Source: CAIXZV01 sp037446495 (GTDB lineage: Bacteria > Chloroflexota > Limnocylindria > Limnocylindrales > CSP1-4). From it: a stretch of 19,791 nt of DNA. The translations under genes and the position numbers were made by a program. Each line of letters begins with the position of its first letter. Position 1 is the stretch's first letter. The DNA lies in contig JBBIIL010000053.1 in NCBI GenBank assembly GCA_037446495.1, positions 1 through 19,791 of the forward strand, written 5' to 3'. Of the stretch, positions 12,862 to 19,791 are shown piece by piece. The notes under the pieces are model-generated. The model saw only the letters and a program-made list of their open reading frames with translations. It had not been told where the DNA came from and made no database searches.

Positions 12862-13806
12862 TCAGTTCCGGATGACGGCAAGGGCGCCCGGCACGATGCG
12901 TGCGTCGAGGGTTGCGGCCGAGAAGGCGTCGCCGTCCACCTCGACCGGGCCGGGCGGCTCCACGTCAACCCGAACCGTGTGTCCGGAGAATCGGACGCCG
13001 GCGCCCGTGGCGGACGCGCCACGCGAGGTGGCGAACAGCAGCTCGAGCACACCCTGGATCCCGCCGAGGACGCCCCCGCGCGGCAAGACGAAGGCGTGGA
13101 GGAGGCCGTCGTCGGGCGGGACAGGCAGCCGGGGAAGCAGACCCACGGGCGCCGCGCCACCGGAGCTGGCCACGAGCACCACCATGGACTCGAGCTCGGT
13201 GCGGATGCCGTCAACGGTGACGACCGTGGGGCGCGGCCGGAGATGCTCGAGGAGGCGGCTGGCGGCCAGGAAGTATGCCGCGGCGCCATATCGCTGCTTC
13301 GCCTCGCGGGTGGTGGCCGCCATCACCCGGGCGTCGAAGCCGGTGCCGCAGGCGACGACGAAGGGGACGGTCTGGTCGGGTGCGTCCGCGCGCCCGAGGC
13401 GCACCTCGCCCAGGTCGTACGGGCGGGGCGTGCCGGCGACCAGCGCCGCGATCGCGCGGTCGAGGTCCCGCGCGACGCCCACCGACGCGGCGTACAGGTT
13501 GCCCGTGCCGCAGGGGAGCAGCCCCACGGCGACTCCGGAGTTGGCGAGCGCGACAGAGGCATCGCGGATCGTCCCGTCACCGCCGGCGAGGACGACCGTC
13601 GTCGCCCCCCTCGACACGGCGTCCGCCGCGGCGTCGCCGAGCGCCCTCGGCTCGCCTGTCACGACGACGTCCACCCGGGCGTGTCCGCGGCGCTGCAAGG
13701 CGTCGGTCGCGGCGGCGATCACCCGTGCCCGCGCGTCCTTGCCGCGGATCCGGGACGCGCCGGGGCTGGCGATGAGGACCGCGAGGCTGGAGTCGTGCGC
13801 ATGCAT
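12862..13806 (-). CDS. Diacylglycerol kinase-family lipid kinase
   Basis: A 314-aa protein of the DAGK catalytic family (PF00781; DgkB/YegS/sphingosine-kinase type), which phosphorylates a lipid hydroxyl using ATP. It shows VVLAGGDGTIRDAS (GGDGT at 75-79, nucleotide site), GLLPCGTGNLYAAS (97-103, GTGN), VACGTGFDARVM opening the second domain, and GPVEVDGDAF near the C-terminus, where the family has a conserved acidic DGE-type segment. The usual length is about 300 aa. ATG 13806 (GTG 13809 is the alternative) has no clear RBS. It is the first gene of a minus-strand operon with two membrane-associated proteins, suggesting phospholipid or glycolipid metabolism. The exact lipid cannot be told from the sequence. 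Confidence 0.88.
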   Translation of the reverse strand: MHAHDSSLAVLIASPGASRIRGKDARARVIAAATDALQRRGHARVDVVVTGEPRALGDAAADAVSRGATTVVLAGGDGTIRDASVALANSGVAVGLLPCGTGNLYAASVGVARDLDRAIAALVAGTPRPYDLGEVRLGRADAPDQTVPFVVACGTGFDARVMAATTREAKQRYGAAAYFLAASRLLEHLRPRPTVVTVDGIRTELESMVVLVASSGGAAPVGLLPRLPVPPDDGLLHAFVLPRGGVLGGIQGVLELLFATSRGASATGAGVRFSGHTVRVDVEPPGPVEVDGDAFSAATLDARIVPGALAVIRN

Positions 13807-13863
13807 CACCACAGATGATGCGCGATCGATGTGGACTGCGCGCCGCTGCGTGCCCGCGCTTGG

Positions 13864-13883
13864 GGGGTGCGCCTGCGCACCCC
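13864..13883. promoter_or_regulatory. 20-bp palindrome between divergent lipid-kinase and protease genes
   Basis: GGGGTGCGC (13864-13872), CT, GCGCACCCC (13875-13883) is a perfect 9-bp inverted repeat. It lies in the 190-bp region between the two divergent starts and upstream of a candidate protease promoter, a natural place for an operator shared by both units. It could also be a hairpin in either transcript. Confidence 0.45.
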
Positions 13884-13903
13884 AGATCACCCGAACGTCT
13901 CTC

Positions 13904-13932
13904 TGGTCATGGCTCGGCGCGACCGGTACGCT
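13904..13932 (+). promoter_or_regulatory. Candidate sigma-70-type promoter of the S53 protease gene
   Basis: TGGTCA at 13904-13909 (4 of 6 to TTGACA), a 17-bp spacer, and TACGCT at 13927-13932 (TANNNT form). The start would fall near 13939, giving a leader of about 58 bases before ATG 13997. Confidence 0.4.
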
Positions 13933-13996
13933 GCGTCGGACTGATCGATGGGCGCCCGGCTGCCGGTCGCCGCTCAGGAGGCCGCGCGCGCACCCG

Positions 13997-16798
13997 ATGG
14001 CATTCGTCCCGAGCCCCCTGACCAAACGAGCGCTGCAGCGCGCCACCGCCCTCCTTGCGGCCGGCCTCGTCCTGGTCCTGGCGGCCGGCCCCGCGGTCGC
14101 TGCGGCCGTCGGCCCGGCGCCGAGCGCCCCCGTGGGCTCGGTGGTGCAGCGCGCCGCGCGGCCCGCATGCGCGACACCCGATGCGCTGGCCGCGAGTTGC
14201 TTCGCGCTGGTCCGGACCGACGTGGGCGGCCTGTCCACGAAGGTCGGGGCCGTCGCGCCGTCCGGCATCGGCGGCTACCACCCTGCCGACCTGCAGAGCG
14301 CGTACGGGCTCACCACCGCCGCGGCGTCGCTGGGGTCGGGGATCACCGTGGCCGTCGTGGCCGCCTATGACGACCCGACGGCCGAGTCGGACCTGATGGC
14401 CTACCGCTCGACGTTCGGGCTGCCGGCGTGCACGACCGCGAGCGGCTGCTTTGCGAAGGTCAATCAGGCGGGCGTGGCCGCGCCACTGCCGGCGCCTGAC
14501 GGCGGCTGGTCCCAGGAGATCTCGCTCGATCTGGACATGGTGTCGGCCGTCTGCCCGAACTGCTCGATCTTGCTCGTCGAGGCGGACAGCGCATCGCTGA
14601 TCGATCTCGGCACGGCGGTCAACGCGGCCGTCGCGTTGGGCGCGAAGTTCGTCACCAACAGCTACGGCCGGCCCGAGGAGACCAACGCGTCCCAGCTGGA
14701 CGCTCGGTACTACAAGCACCCCGGCGTCGTCATCACGGTCAGCACCGGCGACAACGGCTACGAGGGGTACGCGGGCGGGCTCGGGCTGACGGGCAACCAG
14801 TACCCCTCGGTCTCGCCGTGGGTGGTGGCCGTGGGCGGGACCACGCTGTCCAGGGCCGCCAACGCTCGCGGCTGGTCCGAGAGCGCCTGGTCGGGCGCAG
14901 ACAGCGGCTGCTCGCTCTACGAGCCACGCCCCGCATGGCAGCCAGCGGCGATGACTGGCTGTCCGAGGCGGATGGTGGCCGACGTGGCCGCCGTGGCGGA
15001 CCCGGACACGGGCGTATCGGTCGTGTACGCGAACGGCTGGTACGTGTTCGGCGGAACCAGCGCGTCGGCGCCGATCGTGGCGGCGGCCTATGCGCTGGCC
15101 GGCGCCCCCGCGCCCGGGTCGTGGCCCGCCTCGTACCCCTATGGACGCCCGGGTCTGTTCGACCCGGTGGGCGGGAACAATGCCCCGGGTGGGTCGTGCA
15201 GCCCAGACCCGGCCCTGTGGTGCACCGGCGTCGCGGGCTACGACGGGCCGACCGGGCTGGGAACGCCCAACGGCACGCTGGGACTGACCCCGCTGACCGT
15301 GCCGGGCAGCCCCACGGGCGCAAGCGCGTCGCCGACGGATGACGCGGCCCTGGTCTCGTGGACCGCCCCGGCCTCCGACGGGGGCTCCGCGATCTCCGGC
15401 TTCCGGGCCACCGCCTCGCCGGGCGGCGCCACCTGCACCGCCATCCCGCCAACCACCAGCTGCCAGGTCGGCGGCCTCACGAACGGCCAGTCGTACACGT
15501 TCACCGTGACGGCGGCCAACGCCGCGGGGACGGGGCCCTCCTCGGCCGCGTCTGCACCGGTCACCCCACGGACCGTGCCCGGCGCCCCGACCGGCGTCGT
15601 GGCTCAGCCCGGCAACGGCTCGGCGCAGGTGTCATGGACAGCGCCCCTCTCCAACGGCGGGTCGGTGATCAGCAGCTACGCGGTCACGGCGATGCCGGGC
15701 GGCGCCACGTGCGCCTGGTCGTCCGGTCCACTCGAGTGCACGCTGAGTGGACTCTCCAACGGCCAGCCGTACACGTTCACGGTCGTGGCCCACAACGCGG
15801 CCGGCGACGGGGCTCCCTCCAACCCGTCCGGCGTCGCCGCCCCCAACACCCTGCCGGACGCGCCGGCCGCGGTCGCCGCCGTGCCTGTCGCGCCGAACCT
15901 GGGCGAGCTTGCGGTGACCTGGAGCGCCCCTCCGTCGGACGGCGGGAGCACGATCCTGGGCTACACCGTCACCGCGTACGACGCGGGCACGCACACGACA
16001 ACTGGCCGCACCTGCGCCTGGTCCTCGGGGCCACTGGGCTGCCACATCACCGGTCTGGCGCCGGGCGTGCCGGTTGTGGTGCGCGTCACGGCCACGACGC
16101 TCGCGGGGATCGGTCTGCTCTCCGCGTTCTCCACTGAGGTGACGCCACCCAAGGCGCCGACGGCTGCGGTCGGCGCGCTGCCGTCCTGGAGCGTCAGCCA
16201 GTCGTTCAGCGTGTCGTGGGCCGCGATGTCCGGCACCAACCCGACCGGAACGTTCGACATCCGGTACCGCCAGGCGGCCTGGAGCGGCGGTCTCGGCGGG
16301 TACGTGAACTGGCGGACGGGTGACGCCGGGCTGGCGGCGAGCTTCGCGCCTGCCGCGGGGGTCTCGTACTGCTTCAGCGCTCGCGCGCACGACGTGGCGG
16401 GCTACACCGGCGCGTGGTCGGCGGAACGCTGCACGACGACGCCCCTCGACGACCGCAGCCTCTCGAGGATGGGGGGCTGGACGGCCGGGATCGGCAGGGC
16501 CTACTACCGGCAGACGTCGAGTCGCACCACGAGAGCCGGTGCGACCGCCGTCCGTACGCTCGTGAGCGCCCGGCGGATCGTCCTCGTCGCCTCGACGTGC
16601 CCCACCTGCGGCACGGTTGCGGTCTACCTGGGCTCGAGACTGCTGCGCACGATCAGCCTTGCGTCGCGGACGACCGCCAGCCAGAGGGTCTTCACGGTGG
16701 CGGCCTGGGCCACCCTCCACGCCGGGATCGTGACAGTCAAGGTGTCAACGACCGGGCGCACGGTGATCATCGACGGGCTCGGCGTCTCGAGGATGTAG
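13997..16798 (+). CDS. Secreted S53 (sedolisin) serine-carboxyl protease with FN3 repeats and C-terminal beta domain
   Basis: A 933-aa protein. A signal peptide (ALLAAGLVLVLAAGPAVAAA) precedes a short region and then the catalytic domain, about 80-430. Glu174 and Asp178 (SQEISLDLDMVSAVCP), oxyanion Asp252 (STGDNGYEG) and nucleophile Ser355 (FGGTSASAP) reproduce the S53 catalytic set, and GYDGPTGLGTPNG matches the C-terminal calcium-site region. Only some 45 residues separate the signal from the catalytic domain, so the usual Pro-kumamolisin activation domain is missing. Three FN3 domains follow (about 432-521, 524-615, 616-717), then a fourth related domain, then a C-terminal beta domain with STCPTCG (about 818-933). 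AGGAGG lies 15 bases before ATG 13997. The long in-frame stretch upstream overlaps the lipid kinase and is not coding. Confidence 0.88.
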   Translation: MAFVPSPLTKRALQRATALLAAGLVLVLAAGPAVAAAVGPAPSAPVGSVVQRAARPACATPDALAASCFALVRTDVGGLSTKVGAVAPSGIGGYHPADLQSAYGLTTAAASLGSGITVAVVAAYDDPTAESDLMAYRSTFGLPACTTASGCFAKVNQAGVAAPLPAPDGGWSQEISLDLDMVSAVCPNCSILLVEADSASLIDLGTAVNAAVALGAKFVTNSYGRPEETNASQLDARYYKHPGVVITVSTGDNGYEGYAGGLGLTGNQYPSVSPWVVAVGGTTLSRAANARGWSESAWSGADSGCSLYEPRPAWQPAAMTGCPRRMVADVAAVADPDTGVSVVYANGWYVFGGTSASAPIVAAAYALAGAPAPGSWPASYPYGRPGLFDPVGGNNAPGGSCSPDPALWCTGVAGYDGPTGLGTPNGTLGLTPLTVPGSPTGASASPTDDAALVSWTAPASDGGSAISGFRATASPGGATCTAIPPTTSCQVGGLTNGQSYTFTVTAANAAGTGPSSAASAPVTPRTVPGAPTGVVAQPGNGSAQVSWTAPLSNGGSVISSYAVTAMPGGATCAWSSGPLECTLSGLSNGQPYTFTVVAHNAAGDGAPSNPSGVAAPNTLPDAPAAVAAVPVAPNLGELAVTWSAPPSDGGSTILGYTVTAYDAGTHTTTGRTCAWSSGPLGCHITGLAPGVPVVVRVTATTLAGIGLLSAFSTEVTPPKAPTAAVGALPSWSVSQSFSVSWAAMSGTNPTGTFDIRYRQAAWSGGLGGYVNWRTGDAGLAASFAPAAGVSYCFSARAHDVAGYTGAWSAERCTTTPLDDRSLSRMGGWTAGIGRAYYRQTSSRTTRAGATAVRTLVSARRIVLVASTCPTCGTVAVYLGSRLLRTISLASRTTASQRVFTVAAWATLHAGIVTVKVSTTGRTVIIDGLGVSRM

Positions 16799-16807
16799 CC
16801 GCGGGTC

Positions 16808-16823
16808 GGCGCCTCGGGGCGCC
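16808..16823 (+). terminator. Possible terminator after the S53 protease
   Basis: GGCGCC (16808-16813), loop TCGG, GGCGCC (16818-16823), ten bases after the protease stop. A short stem with no T tail. The remaining bases to 16969 show no gene. Confidence 0.4.
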
Positions 16824-16969
16824 GCCGTCCGCCAGAGCCGCCCGAGGGCCCGCGCGGGTGCGCTAGCGTAATGGTCGGCTGCGGCGTCGTCGCTGGACGC
16901 GCCAGTCGTTTCCGCGGAGGTGTGCATGGCAGGGACCCGCGCTCGGGGCGCCGGGACGGGAGCCGCGGC

Positions 16970-18115
16970 GTGAGCGTGCGCTTCGTGCACAGCGCGGACT
17001 GGCAGCTGGGCATGACCCGCCACTTCCTGTCGGCCGAGGCGCAGGCGCGCTTCGCACAGGCCCGGATCGACGCGATCCACACCATCGGGCGCCTGGCCGG
17101 CGAGCACGGCGCCGCTTTCATTGTCGTGTCCGGGGATGTATTCGAGACGAATCAGGTGTCGCCTCAGACCGTGCGCCGCACGCTGGACGCGCTCGGGTCG
17201 GTGCCCGTCCCGGTGTTCCTGCTGCCGGGCAACCACGATCCGCTCGACGCGGGCTCGGTCTTCCGCTCACCGACGTTCGTCAACGGGCGACCCGGGCACG
17301 TGACCGTGCTCGAGGACTCGGCGCCGCACCCGGTCCCCGGCACCCCTGGCGTCGTGGTCGTCGGGGCCCCGTGGTTCACCAAGCGGCCGCTCTCGGACCT
17401 GGTGGCGGACGCGTGTGCCACGCTCGAGCCTGCAGGCGGTGCGCGGCGCGTCATGGTTGCCCACGGCGCGGCTGAGATCTCGTTCGACAATCCCGCCGCC
17501 ATCCGCGTCGCCGATGCGGAGGCCGCCCTCGCGGACGGACGGATCGGGTACCTCGCGCTCGGGGACCGGCACTCCACGACGGAGGTCGGGGCCTCGGGGA
17601 GGATCTGGTACGCGGGCGCCCCGGAGCCCACCGACTACGACGAGCTCGACGCGGGCAACGCGCTGCTCGTGAACCTGCGGGACGACGGCGGCTGCGACGT
17701 GACGAAGCACCGCGTCGGGACGTGGAGGTTCGCCCGAGAGCGGTTCGATCTCGACGGGCCGGACGGGATCGACACGCTGGGCGCCTGGCTGGACGCGCTC
17801 GCGCCCAAGGACCGCACCATCGTGAAGCTGACGCTGGTCGGCACGGTCTCGCTGTCCGCCAACGCCCGGCTCGAGGCACTGCTCGAGCACCAGCGGGACC
17901 TCTTTGCGGCGATCGAGCAGTGGGAACGGCACATGGAGCTCGTCGTGCGCCCGGACGATGACGACTTCGCGGACCTCTCGCTCACCGGATTCGCGGCGCA
18001 GGCGCTGGCCTCGCTCCGAGCCGAGTCGGCGGACACCGGCCACGAGTCGGACGCCGCCCGCGACGCGCTGGCCCTGCTCGTGCGCTTCGCCATGTCGGCT
18101 GGTGGTGTCGCGTGA
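16970..18115 (+). CDS. SbcD/Mre11-like metallophosphoesterase (DNA repair exonuclease subunit)
   Basis: A 381-aa protein, a calcineurin-type metallophosphoesterase of the SbcD/Mre11/YhaO group. The motifs in order are FVHSADWQLGM (Asp10), VVSGDVFETNQ (Asp56), LLPGNHDPLDA (88-90), VMVAHGAAE (His165) and LALGDRHSTTEV (198-201), then YAGAPEPTDYDE, the usual follow-on in SbcD proteins. Motif I has Gln12 where SbcD usually has His (DxH), and the last motif reads GDRH rather than GHxH, so metal site composition differs. It could still be active or mainly structural. GTG 16970 has GGGAG at 16958-16962. The stop overlaps the start of the SbcC-like gene (GTGA), so the two should form one nuclease-ATPase complex in double-strand break or hairpin processing. 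Confidence 0.87.
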   Translation: MSVRFVHSADWQLGMTRHFLSAEAQARFAQARIDAIHTIGRLAGEHGAAFIVVSGDVFETNQVSPQTVRRTLDALGSVPVPVFLLPGNHDPLDAGSVFRSPTFVNGRPGHVTVLEDSAPHPVPGTPGVVVVGAPWFTKRPLSDLVADACATLEPAGGARRVMVAHGAAEISFDNPAAIRVADAEAALADGRIGYLALGDRHSTTEVGASGRIWYAGAPEPTDYDELDAGNALLVNLRDDGGCDVTKHRVGTWRFARERFDLDGPDGIDTLGAWLDALAPKDRTIVKLTLVGTVSLSANARLEALLEHQRDLFAAIEQWERHMELVVRPDDDDFADLSLTGFAAQALASLRAESADTGHESDAARDALALLVRFAMSAGGVA

Positions 18116-19791
18116 GGCTCCTGCGGCTGCGGCTGCGCAACTTCCGGGGCGTCGAGGACCGCGAGGTCACGTTCCTGCGGGACGGCGTGACCGTCGTCGT
18201 CGGCCCCAACGAGGTCGGCAAGTCGTCGATGGCCGAGGGGCTGGACCTGCTGTTCACCGCGCAGGACTCGAGCCTGAGGGCCGAGGTCAAGGCGGTCAAG
18301 CCCGTTGACCGGGACGCCGGCCCGGAGGTCGAGGCCGACATCGAGACCGGCGTGTACGCCTTCACGTACCGCAAGCGGTTCCTCAAGGCAGGCGAGACGG
18401 TGCTCCAGATCACGCGGCCTCGAGACGAGCAGCTCACCGGCCGCCAGGCGCACGAGCGGGTGGAGCAGATCCTCGCCGCCACGGTGGACAACGCGCTCTG
18501 GAAGGCCCTGCGGATCAAGCAGGGCGAGGCGCTCGGGCAGGCGTCGCTGACGGATGCGGCCTCCCTGGGCCTCGCGCTCGACCGCGCGGCCGGCACCGTT
18601 CACGAGGGGCAGGTCGAGACGTCGCTCTTCGATCGCGCCAAGGAGGCGTACGAGGAGTACTGGACGCCGGGCGGCAAGCTCAAGGGCGACTTCCCGCTCC
18701 GCACCGCGGTGACGCAGGGCCAGGCCGTGCTGGACGGGATCGAGGCCCAGCTGCGAGCCGTCGCGGCGGACGTCGAGCGGGACGCAGACCTGACCGCCGA
18801 GCGGGCGCGCCTGGCCGATGCCAAGGACCCCGAGGAGAAGCGCGTCCTTGAGCTCGAGGCGCGCTGGCGGCAGATCGAGGAACAGGCCCGCAACGTCGAG
18901 AAGCTCGAGGAGATGGAGAAGGCCGCCCGCGGTGTCGCCGAGCGCTCCGTCGAGGCGAGCCGGGGGCGGGCCGCTGCCGCGGACGAGGTGGCCCGCGCCG
19001 TCGTGGAGCGGGACCGCCAGCGCGCCGAGGTGGCCGCGGCGTCGCCAGCCCTCTCCTCCGCCCGGGACCGCAGCAACCGCGCCGCCACGGTGCACGCCGA
19101 GGCGCGGAGCGCGCGCGAGGCCGCCGAGGCGCGGGCGAAACAGGCGCGCGGCGACGTAGAGTTCCTGCGCGCGCAGCACCAGCTCGCGGAGCTCACCGAG
19201 CGCCGCCGGGCGGTGGCCGCCGCCCGCGCCGCGCTCGCCGAGGCGGACGCCGCCGCGCGCTCGAACATGGTGGACATCGAGGCCATCGAGGCGATCAGGG
19301 CCGCCGACCGCGAACTCCAGGTGGCGCGGGCGCTGCTGGATGCCGGGCGGCCGTCGGTGACGATCACCGCGCTGCGGGACCTGACCGTGCTCGTGGACGG
19401 CACAGCGACGGCTCTGGGCACCGGACAGACCACGTCCAGGCGCACCGTTGCGGAGCACCTGACCCTGGAGCTGCCCGAGACGCTGCGCGTGGAGGTGGCG
19501 GCAGGGGCCGGCGACGTGGCGCTGGCCGACCAGGCTGCGGAGGCGGAGCGGGTGCTCCGGGCGGCCTGCGACCGGGTCGGCGTGTCGGACCCTGCGGGCG
19601 CGGAACGTGCGGCTGCTGCACGACGGGAGGCGATGGTGACGCGGACGGCGCAGCGGGCCCGCATCACGGAACTCCTCGGCGGCGACGAGCCTGCCCGCTC
19701 CGACCAGCTCGACACCCGGATCGCGATGGCGGCGCGGCGGGTTGCGGGGTATCTCGAGGGGCGGTCGGCCGAGCCGCCTATGCCGGCAGAC
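18112..19791 (+). CDS. SbcC/Rad50-like coiled-coil ATPase (partial, 3' end cut by window)
   Basis: 560 codons run open to the window edge. The N-terminus LRLRLRNFRGVEDREVTFLRDG, then the Walker A motif GPNEVGKSS (31-39), is the ABC-type start of the SbcC/Rad50/YhaN group. A long Glu/Arg/Ala-rich coiled coil begins near residue 200. It is interrupted around 405-465 by a beta-rich insert (SVTITALRDLTVLVDGTATA... TLELPETLRVEV) before coiled coil resumes. No CxxC zinc hook is seen in the visible part, and the signature and Walker B motifs would lie beyond the edge. GTG 18112 overlaps the stop of the SbcD-like gene, so the proteins are coupled. The insert and missing hook suggest the YhaN/AAA_27-like branch rather than classic SbcC. 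Confidence 0.85.
   Translation, partial: MRLLRLRLRNFRGVEDREVTFLRDGVTVVVGPNEVGKSSMAEGLDLLFTAQDSSLRAEVKAVKPVDRDAGPEVEADIETGVYAFTYRKRFLKAGETVLQITRPRDEQLTGRQAHERVEQILAATVDNALWKALRIKQGEALGQASLTDAASLGLALDRAAGTVHEGQVETSLFDRAKEAYEEYWTPGGKLKGDFPLRTAVTQGQAVLDGIEAQLRAVAADVERDADLTAERARLADAKDPEEKRVLELEARWRQIEEQARNVEKLEEMEKAARGVAERSVEASRGRAAAADEVARAVVERDRQRAEVAAASPALSSARDRSNRAATVHAEARSAREAAEARAKQARGDVEFLRAQHQLAELTERRRAVAAARAALAEADAAARSNMVDIEAIEAIRAADRELQVARALLDAGRPSVTITALRDLTVLVDGTATALGTGQTTSRRTVAEHLTLELPETLRVEVAAGAGDVALADQAAEAERVLRAACDRVGVSDPAGAERAAAARREAMVTRTAQRARITELLGGDEPARSDQLDTRIAMAARRVAGYLEGRSAEPPMPAD

Noticed and set aside
12776..13996. N-terminal extension of the S53 protease frame
   Set aside because: It overlaps the lipid kinase on the other strand, is low complexity, and a signal peptide begins right after ATG 13997.
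15632..16720. 362-codon minus-strand frame opposite the FN3 region
   Set aside because: Shadow of FN3 repeats; Arg/Gly-rich with no motif.
17635..19458. 607-codon minus-strand frame opposite the SbcC-like gene
   Set aside because: The plus strand carries a Walker A and coiled-coil protein over the same bases; the minus frame has no domain.

Overview
This is a very GC-rich bacterial window with dense, short-spaced genes. It has GTG/TTG as well as ATG starts, at least one probable leaderless start, stop-start overlaps of the ATGA/GTGA/TGATG type, and secreted proteins with Pro-Thr linkers and FN3 tails. I lean to Chloroflexota (Limnocylindria/Ellin6529-like) or Actinomycetota; the sequence alone does not settle the phylum. 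No rRNA, tRNA, CRISPR array, insertion sequence or phage gene was recognised.

Layout. (1) Positions 1-2303 hold the edge of a divergent membrane-protein gene, then a cysteine biosynthesis operon: a 30-codon cysteine-rich leader peptide with a leaderless promoter, cysE, cysK and a strong terminator. (2) Positions 2359-2574 hold a 71-aa Arg-rich small protein on the minus strand. (3) Positions 2795-4446 hold a class II aldolase-family gene overlapping mtnA (methylthioribose-1-phosphate isomerase), a second sulfur module of the methionine-salvage or DHAP-shunt kind. (4) Positions 4447-5683 hold a 27-aa hydrophobic peptide ORF, a cluster of strong RNA hairpins including a three-way junction, and the TPR midsection of a large LuxR-type regulator with neither its ATPase nor its HTH domain. 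(5) Positions 5830-7373 hold a small single-pass membrane protein, a strong terminator, and a coupled pair: an AA_synth-family (PF06684) protein and an EthD-domain protein. (6) Positions 7526-10347 hold a secreted glycosidase-like protein with a Pro/Thr linker and C-terminal beta domain, convergent with a Gfo/Idh/MocA-type oxidoreductase. (7) Positions 10477-13806 (minus) hold a three-gene membrane/lipid operon: diacylglycerol-kinase-family lipid kinase, four-helix membrane protein, and a Vps62-like protein with a membrane tail. (8) Positions 13997-16798 hold a secreted S53 (sedolisin) protease without a visible prodomain, with FN3 repeats. (9) Positions 16970-19791 hold a translationally coupled SbcD-like/SbcC-like DNA repair pair, the second cut by the window edge.

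The most interesting item is the leader of the cysE-cysK operon. A promoter -10 box lies six bases from an ATG that opens a short ORF with four Cys codons within seven. The RNA spanning those Cys codons is complementary to the cysE ribosome binding site. This is the architecture of a cysteine-responsive ribosome-stalling attenuator, known from mycobacterial leaderless polycysteine ORFs.
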